64,000 nucleotides of DNA, taken from assembly GCF_021173675.1 (NCBI RefSeq), contig NZ_JAIHON010000006.1, positions 124,001 through 188,000 of the forward strand, written 5' to 3'. The stretch comes from Streptomyces lincolnensis. GTDB taxonomy: Bacteria > Actinomycetota > Actinomycetes > Streptomycetales > Streptomycetaceae. The notes beneath the pieces are model-generated. The model searched no databases and was not told the origin of the DNA. It saw only the letters and a list, made by a program, of their open reading frames with translations. The translations under genes and the position numbers were made by a program. This document shows, piece by piece, positions 1 through 6,400 of this stretch (its first letter is position 1; every line of letters starts with the position of its first letter).

Positions 1-483
1 GTGCAGGACCGGCTGATGGCCGACCTTGAGGCGCACCGCGAGCTCATCCTCCGCGAGGTGCGCGAGCGACGCCCGCTGCGGGAGATCTACGAGGACGTGG
101 ACCGCCTCATGGTCCGCCAGGGATACGCCAACCGGCACCGCGCCTACCCCTTCGGCGTGATCGCGCACAAGGTCGACCGGGTCCGGGAGCGCCGCTGGTC
201 ACCGCATCTCTTCGGATTCGGGACCCAGTCCCTGAAGGGCCTGGCCGCCGACGCCCTGCACGGCCACCGCGAGGGCTGGTCGCCGCTGTGGTCGCGGTAC
301 CGCTTCTCCGACCACCCGCCCCGGCCGGGCCTGTGGGCGGTCGAACCCCATCTGGGGTTCCGCGGTACGGGCGCGAAGTTCGAGGAGATCCTGGTCGTCA
401 CCGACTCCCGGGACCCCGAGCAGAGCGCCTTCTGGCTGGACGACGATCTGCCGCACGTGCGGCGCTGGGCGGAGGAGAAGTGA
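1..483 (+). CDS. M24-family metallopeptidase, C-terminal fragment
   Basis: The window opens inside this gene; the GTG at base 1 is probably an internal codon. The 160 visible residues match the end of an M24 (Xaa-Pro aminopeptidase/creatinase-type) fold: a GLWAVEPHLGF stretch followed by GTGAKFEEILVVTD, where the Glu of KFEE corresponds to a late metal ligand of the pita-bread fold. The N-terminal half with the other metal ligands lies outside. The stop codon overlaps the GTG start of the next gene by 4 bp (GTGA), so it is the upstream member of a coupled operon with the hydrolase/SDR fusion. Substrate cannot be inferred. Confidence 0.7.
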   Translation: MQDRLMADLEAHRELILREVRERRPLREIYEDVDRLMVRQGYANRHRAYPFGVIAHKVDRVRERRWSPHLFGFGTQSLKGLAADALHGHREGWSPLWSRYRFSDHPPRPGLWAVEPHLGFRGTGAKFEEILVVTDSRDPEQSAFWLDDDLPHVRRWAEEK

Positions 484-2240
484 CAGTGCTGCGAGATGCG
501 CGCGAGCGCCGGGTGCGGACCGGCGGGATCGAGCTGTGCGTCGCCGAACTCGGCGACCCGTCGGCCCCGACGGTCGTCCTGATCCACGGCTACCCGGACA
601 GCAAGGAGGTGTGGTCCGAGGTCGCGCCCCGCCTCGCCGAGCGCTTCCACGTCGTCCTCTACGACGTCCGCGGCCACGGCCGCTCCACCGCACCGCGGCC
701 GCTGCGCGGCGGCTTCACCCTGGAGAAGCTGACGGACGACTTCCTCGCCGTCATCGACGCGGTCAGCCCCGACCGGCCGGTGCACCTGGTCGGGCACGAC
801 TGGGGCTCGGTGCAGGCCTGGGAGTTCGTCACCGTCCGGCGCACCGAAGGCCGCGTCGCCTCCTTCACCTCGATGTCCGGACCCTCTCTCGACCACCTCG
901 GCCTCTGGATCGACAAGCGCCTGCGGCGGCCCACCCCCCGCCGGGTCGCCCAGCTCGTGGGCCAGGGCGCCAAGTCCTGGTACGTGTACGCCCTGCACAC
1001 CCCCAGACTGCCCGAACTCGCCTGGCGCGGCCCCCTCGGCACACACTGGCCCCGCCTGCTGGAACGCGCTGAGAAGATCCCCCGCGGCACCTACCCGACC
1101 GCCTCCCTGCCCAGGGACGCGGCCCACGGAGCCTGGCTGTACCGCGACAACATCCGCCCCCGGCTGCGCCGCCCCCGCCGGGACGCGTACGCGCACGCGC
1201 CCGTGCAGCTCATCACGCCCCTGGACGACGCGTTCCTGTCCGAGACGCTCTACGACGACCTCGACCGGTGGGTCCCCCAGTTGACCCGGCGCACGCTCCC
1301 GGCCAAGCACTGGATCCCCCGCACCCGGCCCGACCGACTGGCCGCCTGGATCACGGAGTTCGTGACGTCCGTCGAGGGCGGACGGCCGGACGCGTCACCG
1401 GCCACCGGGAAGTACGCCGACCGGTTCGGCGGGCAGCTCGTCCTGGTCACCGGCGCCGGCAGCGGCATCGGCCGGGCCACCGCGTTCGCCTTCGCCGAGG
1501 CCGGGGCACGCGTGGTGGCCGTCGACCGGGACGCCGAGGCCGCCGCCCGCACCGCCGAACTGTCCCGCCTGCTCGGCGCCCCGCGCAGCTGGGCCGAGAC
1601 GGTCGACGTCTCCGACGAGCAGGCCATGGAGAAGCTCGCGGCCAAGGTCGCCGCCGAGTACGGCGTGGTCGACGTCCTGGTGAACAACGCCGGTATCGGC
1701 CTGGGCGGTTCCTTCTTCGACACCACCCCCGAGGACTGGAAGAAGGTCCTCGACGTCAACCTGTGGGGCGTGATCCACGGCTGCCGGCTCTTCGGCAGGC
1801 AGATGACCGAGCGCGGACAGGGCGGCCACATCGTCAACACCGCGTCGGCGGCGGCGTACCAGCCCTCCAAGGCACTGTCCGCCTACGGCACCTCCAAGGC
1901 CGCCGTGCTGATGCTGAGCGAGTGCCTGCGCGCGGAGCTGGCCGGCCAGGGCATCGGCGTGAGCGCGATATGCCCCGGCTTCGTGAACACCAACATCACC
2001 TCCACCGCGCGCTTCGCCGGGGTCGACGCCGAGGAGGAGAAGCGACGCCAGAAGCGGACCGCCCGGCTGTACGGGCTGCGGAACTACCCGCCGGAGAAGG
2101 TCGCCGACGCGATCCTGCGGGCGGTCGTGCGCAACGAGGCCGTGGTCCCGGTGACACCCGAAGCCCGCGGCGCCCGTCTGCTGTCCCGTCTCGCGCCCGG
2201 CGCGCTGCGGGCGATCGCACGGCTGGAGCCACCGCTGTGA
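480..2240 (+). CDS. alpha/beta hydrolase-SDR fusion (EphD-like)
   Basis: Protein of 586 aa with two enzyme domains. The N-terminal domain (about 15-300) is an alpha/beta hydrolase of epoxide-hydrolase type: HGYP oxyanion motif near residue 36 and GHDWG with nucleophile Asp107. The C-terminal domain (about 320-560) is a short-chain dehydrogenase: TGAGSGIG nucleotide-binding motif near 324, NNAG, a catalytic Ser in NTASAA and YGTSK. This arrangement is that of mycobacterial EphD. The GTG at 480 is chosen because it overlaps the previous stop as GTGA; the reading frame stays open further upstream but there overlaps the peptidase. The linked activities suggest oxidation and hydrolysis of a hydrophobic substrate; the substrate is unknown. 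Confidence 0.85.
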   Translation: MTVLRDARERRVRTGGIELCVAELGDPSAPTVVLIHGYPDSKEVWSEVAPRLAERFHVVLYDVRGHGRSTAPRPLRGGFTLEKLTDDFLAVIDAVSPDRPVHLVGHDWGSVQAWEFVTVRRTEGRVASFTSMSGPSLDHLGLWIDKRLRRPTPRRVAQLVGQGAKSWYVYALHTPRLPELAWRGPLGTHWPRLLERAEKIPRGTYPTASLPRDAAHGAWLYRDNIRPRLRRPRRDAYAHAPVQLITPLDDAFLSETLYDDLDRWVPQLTRRTLPAKHWIPRTRPDRLAAWITEFVTSVEGGRPDASPATGKYADRFGGQLVLVTGAGSGIGRATAFAFAEAGARVVAVDRDAEAAARTAELSRLLGAPRSWAETVDVSDEQAMEKLAAKVAAEYGVVDVLVNNAGIGLGGSFFDTTPEDWKKVLDVNLWGVIHGCRLFGRQMTERGQGGHIVNTASAAAYQPSKALSAYGTSKAAVLMLSECLRAELAGQGIGVSAICPGFVNTNITSTARFAGVDAEEEKRRQKRTARLYGLRNYPPEKVADAILRAVVRNEAVVPVTPEARGARLLSRLAPGALRAIARLEPPL

Positions 2241-3106
2241 GCCACCGGATCGCACCCCGCAGAGTGGCCTTCGACTGGTCGCGCACCCCGCTGCACTGGA
2301 TCCCCGGCGAACCGACCGCGACCCACGTCATCAACGTGCTGCATCTGCTGCTCCCTGCGGGGGAGCGGTGGTTCGTGAAGGTCTTCAAGGAAGCCCTCCC
2401 CCTGGTCCGCGACCCCGAACTGCTCGCCGAGGTCAAGGGGTTCATGGGCCAGGAGGCCACCCACAGCGTCCAGCACACCCACGTCCTGGACCATCTGACC
2501 GCCCAGCGGCTCGACACCGCGGACTTCACCCGATACGTCGACCTCCTCTTCGAACGGCTCCTCGGGGAACGTCCGCCGCTCGGGGCGCCGATATCGCCGC
2601 GCGAGTGGCTGCGCTTCCGGCTCGCGGTCGTCGCGGCGATCGAGCAGTTCACGGCGGTGCTCGGCGACTGGGTCCTGTCCGCCGAGGGCCTGGACCGGGC
2701 CGGGGCCGACGAGGTCATGCTCGACCTGCTGCGCTGGCACGGGGCGGAGGAGGTCGAACACCGCGCGGTCGCCTTCGACATGTACCAGCACTGCGGTGGC
2801 ACCGGCGCACCCCGGTACGCCCGCCGCGTCACCGGCATGGCCGTCACCGCGCCGGTGATGCTCGGCCTGTGGGTGTGGGGGACGGCCTACCTGATACGCC
2901 ACGACCCCCAGCTCGCGGGACGCGTGCGCTATTCGCTCGCCGAGCACGACAGGGCGATACGCAAGGGCCTCCTGCCCGCCTGGCGGGAGCTGGGGGCGGC
3001 GGTGCCGCGGTACCTGCGCAGGTCGTACCACCCCTCCCGGGAAGGGTCGTTGAGCCGGGCCGTGGAGTATCTGAAGCGGTCACCGGCGGCGAGGGGGGCG
3101 GCGTGA
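2237..3106 (+). CDS. predicted metal-dependent hydrolase (ferritin-like, PF10118 type)
   Basis: Protein of 289 aa. Residues expected to bind a di-metal centre occur in the pattern of the PF10118 'predicted metal-dependent hydrolase' family: EATHSVQHTH around residue 74, IEQFT around 138, and WHGAEEVEHR around 170. A hydrophobic helix (about 205-222) lies towards the C-terminus. The GTG start overlaps the fusion gene's stop by 4 bp and the stop overlaps the MerR start in the same way, so translation is coupled. Members of this family commonly sit beside SDR and alpha/beta-hydrolase genes; the reaction is unknown. Confidence 0.75.
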   Translation: MSHRIAPRRVAFDWSRTPLHWIPGEPTATHVINVLHLLLPAGERWFVKVFKEALPLVRDPELLAEVKGFMGQEATHSVQHTHVLDHLTAQRLDTADFTRYVDLLFERLLGERPPLGAPISPREWLRFRLAVVAAIEQFTAVLGDWVLSAEGLDRAGADEVMLDLLRWHGAEEVEHRAVAFDMYQHCGGTGAPRYARRVTGMAVTAPVMLGLWVWGTAYLIRHDPQLAGRVRYSLAEHDRAIRKGLLPAWRELGAAVPRYLRRSYHPSREGSLSRAVEYLKRSPAARGAA

Positions 3107-4104
3107 GCGAGTCGGCGGAAGGCCCCGGCCCCACCCACCGGGCCGAGACCTCCGCGGGACACGCTCCGGCCGCCACTCCCTCGTACCGGATAGAGGACCT
3201 GGCCCACCTCAGCGGCGCCACCGTCCGCACCATCCGCGCCTACCAGGACCGCGGCCTGCTCCCCCGCCCCGAACGCCGTGGCCGCGCCAACCTCTACTCC
3301 GGCGCCCATCTCGCGCGCCTGCGTCAGATCGCCGGCCTACTCGACCGGGGGTACACCCTGGCGTCCATCAAGGAGCTGCTGGAGGCCTGGGACGCGGGCC
3401 GCGGGCTCGGCGGGGTGCTCGGGCTGGTCGCCGAGGTCGACGGTCCGTGGACCGACGAGGAGGCGGTACGGATCTCGCGTGCCGAGCTGGAGGAGCGGTT
3501 CGGCGGCACCTCCGACGACGCGGCGGTCGCCGAGGCCGTGGAGCTGGGCGTGCTGGAGCCCGTGCCCGGCGACGACGACTCCTTCCTCGTGCCGAGCCCC
3601 CAAGAGCTCGCCGTGGCCGTCGAGTTGCACGCGGCGGGTGTGCCCCTGACCGCGATCTCGGGACACCTGCGGGAGTTGAGGGGGCAGGTCGAGCACATCG
3701 CCGCGCGTTTCCTGGAGTTCACCACCGAGCACGTCTTCGCCCGCTACCTCGAAGGACCGCACCGGCCCAGCGACGCGGAAGCAGCGGCGGCGGCCTCGCT
3801 GGTACGACGGCTGCGGCCCCTCGCGCAGCAGACCGTGGACGCCGAACTCGCCCGGGCGATGCGTTTGTTGGCGGTACGGCAGCTGCGGCGGCACCTCGGG
3901 AGCGAGGAGCCCGCGCCGACCCGTCCGATGTCACGTTCCGTGCCCGTCTCCGAGGAGACAATGCGGGAGGTGGAGCGGCTGGTTGGGGCGGAGCGGGCGG
4001 CCGAGTTCGTCGGGCTGGCGGCTGAACGGGAGGTGAGGGCAAGGGCGTTGGATGCGCTCACGTCAAATGCGGTGCCCCCTGACGATCTTGACGAAGAGGG
4101 CTGA
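3103..4104 (+). CDS. MerR-family transcriptional regulator
   Basis: Protein of 333 aa. After a short Ala/Pro-rich tail, residues 27-95 form a MerR winged-helix DNA-binding domain (YRIEDLAHLSGATVRTIRAYQ, then RGLLP and the YSGAHLARLRQIAGLLDRGY wing/helix). A long C-terminal segment, much larger than in metal-responsive MerR proteins, has no Cys-rich metal loop, so it more likely senses a small organic ligand or acts through protein contacts. It is the last gene of the overlapping operon (GTGA overlap at 3103) and a reasonable candidate for its own regulator. No clear operator was recognised. Confidence 0.85.
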   Translation: MSESAEGPGPTHRAETSAGHAPAATPSYRIEDLAHLSGATVRTIRAYQDRGLLPRPERRGRANLYSGAHLARLRQIAGLLDRGYTLASIKELLEAWDAGRGLGGVLGLVAEVDGPWTDEEAVRISRAELEERFGGTSDDAAVAEAVELGVLEPVPGDDDSFLVPSPQELAVAVELHAAGVPLTAISGHLRELRGQVEHIAARFLEFTTEHVFARYLEGPHRPSDAEAAAAASLVRRLRPLAQQTVDAELARAMRLLAVRQLRRHLGSEEPAPTRPMSRSVPVSEETMREVERLVGAERAAEFVGLAAEREVRARALDALTSNAVPPDDLDEEG

Positions 4105-4116
4105 CATGTCGGGGAG

Positions 4117-4170
4117 TTGTCCACAGAACCGCCAAGTAGCCTGTGGATAACTACAGTTGGTTGTGGATCA
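4117..4170. promoter_or_regulatory. cluster of three DnaA-box-like 9-mers
   Basis: In the 122-bp gap between the MerR gene and kptA, TTGTCCACA (4117-4125, the preferred GC-adapted Streptomyces DnaA box) is followed by TGTGGATAA (4142-4150, the reverse of TTATCCACA) and TGTGGATCA (4162-4170, one change from a box). An A-rich stretch (about 4181-4193) follows. The arrangement could bind DnaA; no function is shown by sequence alone. Confidence 0.5.
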
Positions 4171-4226
4171 AACCTCGACGGCAAAACAAAATGCGTGACG
4201 CGCGTCTCCCCCGTCATCCTGATCGG

Positions 4227-4775
4227 ATGGATGAAAGACGCACCGTGAAGGTGTCGAAGTACCTGTCCAAGCATCTGCGCCACCAGCCCGCGCGGATCGG
4301 GCTCAGTCTCGACGAGGCCGGCTGGGTCGAGATCGACACGCTGATCGCCGCGGCCGCCGCACACGGGTTCCGGTTCACCCGTGAGGAACTGGACCACGTC
4401 GTCGCCGCCAACGACAAGCGGCGCTTCGCGATCGACGGCACCCGGATCCGCGCCAGCCAGGGCCACAGCATCGAGGTGGACCTCGGACTGGCCCCGGCCG
4501 CCCCACCGCCGTACCTCTACCACGGGACCGTGGCCCGCCACCTGGACGCGATCCGCGCCGAGGGCCTGCGGGCCATGAACCGGCACGACGTGCACCTCTC
4601 GGCCGACCGGGAGACGGCCACCCGCGTCGGCGCCCGCCGGGGCCGCCCGGTGGTGCTGTCCGTCGACACCGGCGCCATGCACCGCGACGGCCATGTCTTC
4701 CACGTCAGCGCCAACGGCGTGTGGCTCACCAAAGCCGTGCCACCCGAGTACCTGCGATTTCCCGAGCAGCACTGA
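4227..4775 (+). CDS. kptA: RNA 2'-phosphotransferase (KptA/Tpt1 family)
   Basis: Protein of 182 aa, the usual bacterial KptA length. The family transfers an internal RNA 2'-phosphate to NAD+, releasing nicotinamide and ADP-ribose 1'',2''-cyclic phosphate. The N-terminal wing contains LSKHLRHQP with the conserved Arg18-His19, and the C-terminal ADP-ribosyltransferase-like half has YHGT (His99) followed by HLSADRETA. Start ATG 4227 is chosen because homology begins at once (KVSKYLSKHLRH); an in-frame start at 4143 would lie in the DnaA-box cluster. Bacteria lack the splicing pathway that makes the yeast substrate, so the physiological role is unclear. Confidence 0.9.
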   Translation: MDERRTVKVSKYLSKHLRHQPARIGLSLDEAGWVEIDTLIAAAAAHGFRFTREELDHVVAANDKRRFAIDGTRIRASQGHSIEVDLGLAPAAPPPYLYHGTVARHLDAIRAEGLRAMNRHDVHLSADRETATRVGARRGRPVVLSVDTGAMHRDGHVFHVSANGVWLTKAVPPEYLRFPEQH

Positions 4776-4800
4776 CCGTCCGTCCGCCATCATCAGTGGT

Positions 4801-5247
4801 ATGGACCATTCCCCTTCCACGGAGTCCGCCGTCACCGCCCTGCATGCCCTCGCCGGCGAATACGGGCGCGCGATCGAGGTCACGCACGACATCGGCGCCG
4901 ACCGGACCTCCCGCCGCACCGCCGCGGGCGTCGGCGTCACCACCGACCCGGACGGCTCCCTGCCGCACGAGGCGTTCGTCGAGTTCGGTGGAGTTCCCCG
5001 GGTGAGCGTGCGGCTCTACCCGGACGACGACGCGCTGATCGAGGTCGAGGGCGTGGAGTGCCCCGACGTGGCACGCGACGACGTACCCGCCTTCCTCCGC
5101 TCCGTCTTCGGCGACCGGGCCTACGTCAAGGGCCGCCGCTTCCCGCCGGGCTACTTCCTGATCGTGCCGCTGCCGGGCGACCGTACGCACCGGGAGTGGA
5201 TGCCGGTGATCAACCTCAGCCCGTGGCTGAGCGGGCGGGTGCGATGA
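4801..5247 (+). CDS. conserved hypothetical protein
   Basis: Protein of 148 aa with no signal peptide or membrane segment. It is a soluble, acidic protein with a PHEAFVEFGGVPRVSVRLYPDDDALIEVEG core predicted as beta strands and a GRRFPPGYFLIVPLPG segment. No family was recognised. It lies 25 bp after kptA on the same strand and could be co-transcribed. Codon usage is ordinary high-GC Streptomyces, so it looks like a real gene. Start ATG 4801 precedes the whole conserved-looking part. Confidence 0.6.
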   Translation: MDHSPSTESAVTALHALAGEYGRAIEVTHDIGADRTSRRTAAGVGVTTDPDGSLPHEAFVEFGGVPRVSVRLYPDDDALIEVEGVECPDVARDDVPAFLRSVFGDRAYVKGRRFPPGYFLIVPLPGDRTHREWMPVINLSPWLSGRVR

Positions 5248-5259
5248 CCGTCCGTGACG

Positions 5260-5273
5260 GTTTCACGTCAAAC
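5260..5273. promoter_or_regulatory. parS-like site (one mismatch)
   Basis: GTTTCACGTCAAAC differs from the Streptomyces parS consensus GTTTCACGTGAAAC at one base (position 10). It lies in the gap between the hypothetical gene and the broken LLM gene. Binding may be weak. Confidence 0.45.
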
Positions 5274-5299
5274 ACCTCCGGACGCATACGCTCAGTGCC

Positions 5300-5554
5300 A
5301 TGAGTCTGCGTCTGAGCACCGTGATCCTCCCGTACCGCCGCTGGCACGAGGGGAGCCGCGAGGCATGGCAACGCGCGGAGCAGCTCGGCTTCCACACCGC
5401 CTACACCTACGACCACCTGTCCTGGCGCACCTTCCGGGACGGCCCCTGGTTCGGTGCCGTCCCCACGCTGACCGCCGCCGCCGGGGTCACCGACCGGCTG
5501 CGTCTGGGCACCCTGGTCACCTCAGTCAAGGCTTTTTCGCCTATCGCAGCCTGA
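5300..5554 (+). pseudogene. 5' remnant of an LLM-class (F420-type) oxidoreductase
   Basis: Encodes 84 aa: about 76 match the N-terminus of the intact gene at 10632 (shared block LGFHTAYTYDHLSWRTFRDG, then RLGTLVTS), followed by 9 unrelated residues (VKAFSPIAA) and a stop. Homology breaks after the codons for LVTS near base 5523. DNA identity to the second copy is only roughly 80 percent by eye, so this is not a recent exact duplication. The remnant retains its own start region and promoter side. It is best read as the original gene's 5' end, cut off by the inserted segment that follows. Confidence 0.75.
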
Positions 5555-5596
5555 CCTGCGAAGATTTCCTTCGGTCAGCTGTCACAGCTGCCCCGC

Positions 5597-5998
5597 TCAG
5601 ATGCCGATGAGCCGGACCCGGTCGCCGCACAACCGGGCCATGTCGTCGACGTCGGAGGTCAGCATGACCACCGGCCCCGGCTGACGCAGGGCCACCTCGG
5701 CCACGGTCGCGTCGATCGCGTACTTGTGGCCGTGCAGACCGGCGGCTTTGAGCAGTTCCGCGGATGCCTTCGCCGCATCCTCGGTCACCGGCTCGACCTT
5801 GACTCGGGAGAGCGCCCACCGCAGCCGAGGCATGTTCACCCGCGCATGGCTGACTTCCACGATGGTGTGGGCGCCGATGACGAAATCGGCACCCACGGCA
5901 TGGAACACCTGGAACATCGCGAGGATCTTGCGGTCCTGGGCGATCCAGGCGGAAAGCCCCTGGGAGTCCAGTACGACCGTCTCGACATGCTCTTTCAC
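5597..5998 (-). CDS. PIN-domain toxin (VapC-like)
   Basis: Protein of 133 aa, typical VapC length. The PIN fold acids are all present: Asp11 in VVLDSQGL, Glu48 in TIVEVSH, Asp96 in YAIDATVAE and Asp116/Asp119 in LTSDVDDM. VapC toxins are Mg2+-dependent RNases that cleave tRNA, rRNA or mRNA. The GTG start at 5998 overlaps the antitoxin stop by 4 bp (GTGA), the standard VapBC coupling. A much longer in-frame extension upstream is the shadow of the antitoxin and helicase and is rejected. Lies at the left end of the proposed island, where it may help maintain it. Confidence 0.85.
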   Translation of the reverse strand: MKEHVETVVLDSQGLSAWIAQDRKILAMFQVFHAVGADFVIGAHTIVEVSHARVNMPRLRWALSRVKVEPVTEDAAKASAELLKAAGLHGHKYAIDATVAEVALRQPGPVVMLTSDVDDMARLCGDRVRLIGI

Positions 5999-6243
5999 GC
6001 CGCGCTGGCCGATCCGCCCGTACCCGTCGTCCCAAAGATCCTGGAGCGCGCCTCCACCAACTCCTCCTCGGTGAAGGCCCCGTGCTCCTCCTGGTGACGC
6101 TGCAGGTCGGCACCGAGCAGTTGGTGCCGCAGTTGCCGTGCCACCGCCTCGGCGACATAGCCGGAGACGTTGTCGGTGAGCTTCCTGAGCTCGGCGACCT
6201 GCTCGCTCGGCAGCGTCACAGTGATACGCGTGGTGTCCGCCAT
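5995..6243 (-). CDS. ribbon-helix-helix antitoxin (VapB-like)
   Basis: Protein of 82 aa. Residues 5-45 (RITVTLPSEQVAELRKL...VSGYVAEAVARQL) look like a ribbon-helix-helix DNA-binding domain, and the acidic C-terminal part (HQEEHGAFTEEELVEARS) would wrap the toxin. It should neutralise the PIN toxin and repress its own promoter. ATG 6243 follows a TATGCT -10-like element at a distance suggesting a leaderless or very short-leader transcript. The stop overlaps the toxin start. Confidence 0.85.
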   Translation of the reverse strand: MADTTRITVTLPSEQVAELRKLTDNVSGYVAEAVARQLRHQLLGADLQRHQEEHGAFTEEELVEARSRIFGTTGTGGSASAA

Positions 6244-6245
6244 GA

Positions 6246-6275
6246 CCCGAGCATACTGCGATATGCGCCCCGGGT
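6246..6275 (-). promoter_or_regulatory. putative toxin-antitoxin promoter/operator
   Basis: Just upstream of the antitoxin ATG is an interrupted inverted repeat (GCATA at 6251-6255 and TATGC at 6262-6266, 6-bp spacer). On the - strand it includes TATGCT, a plausible -10 element. The position fits autoregulation by a ribbon-helix-helix antitoxin. Confidence 0.45.
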
Positions 6276-6400
6276 CGTGTCGCTCGCCACACGTCCGCAC
6301 GCGAGCGCACCATACCCACTGCCAGCCACACCGGGGCCATGCTTGCCGAAAGGGAACAGCCTTCGACATCCGGGTTTGAGCAAGGCTGCGCCGAGCCGCC

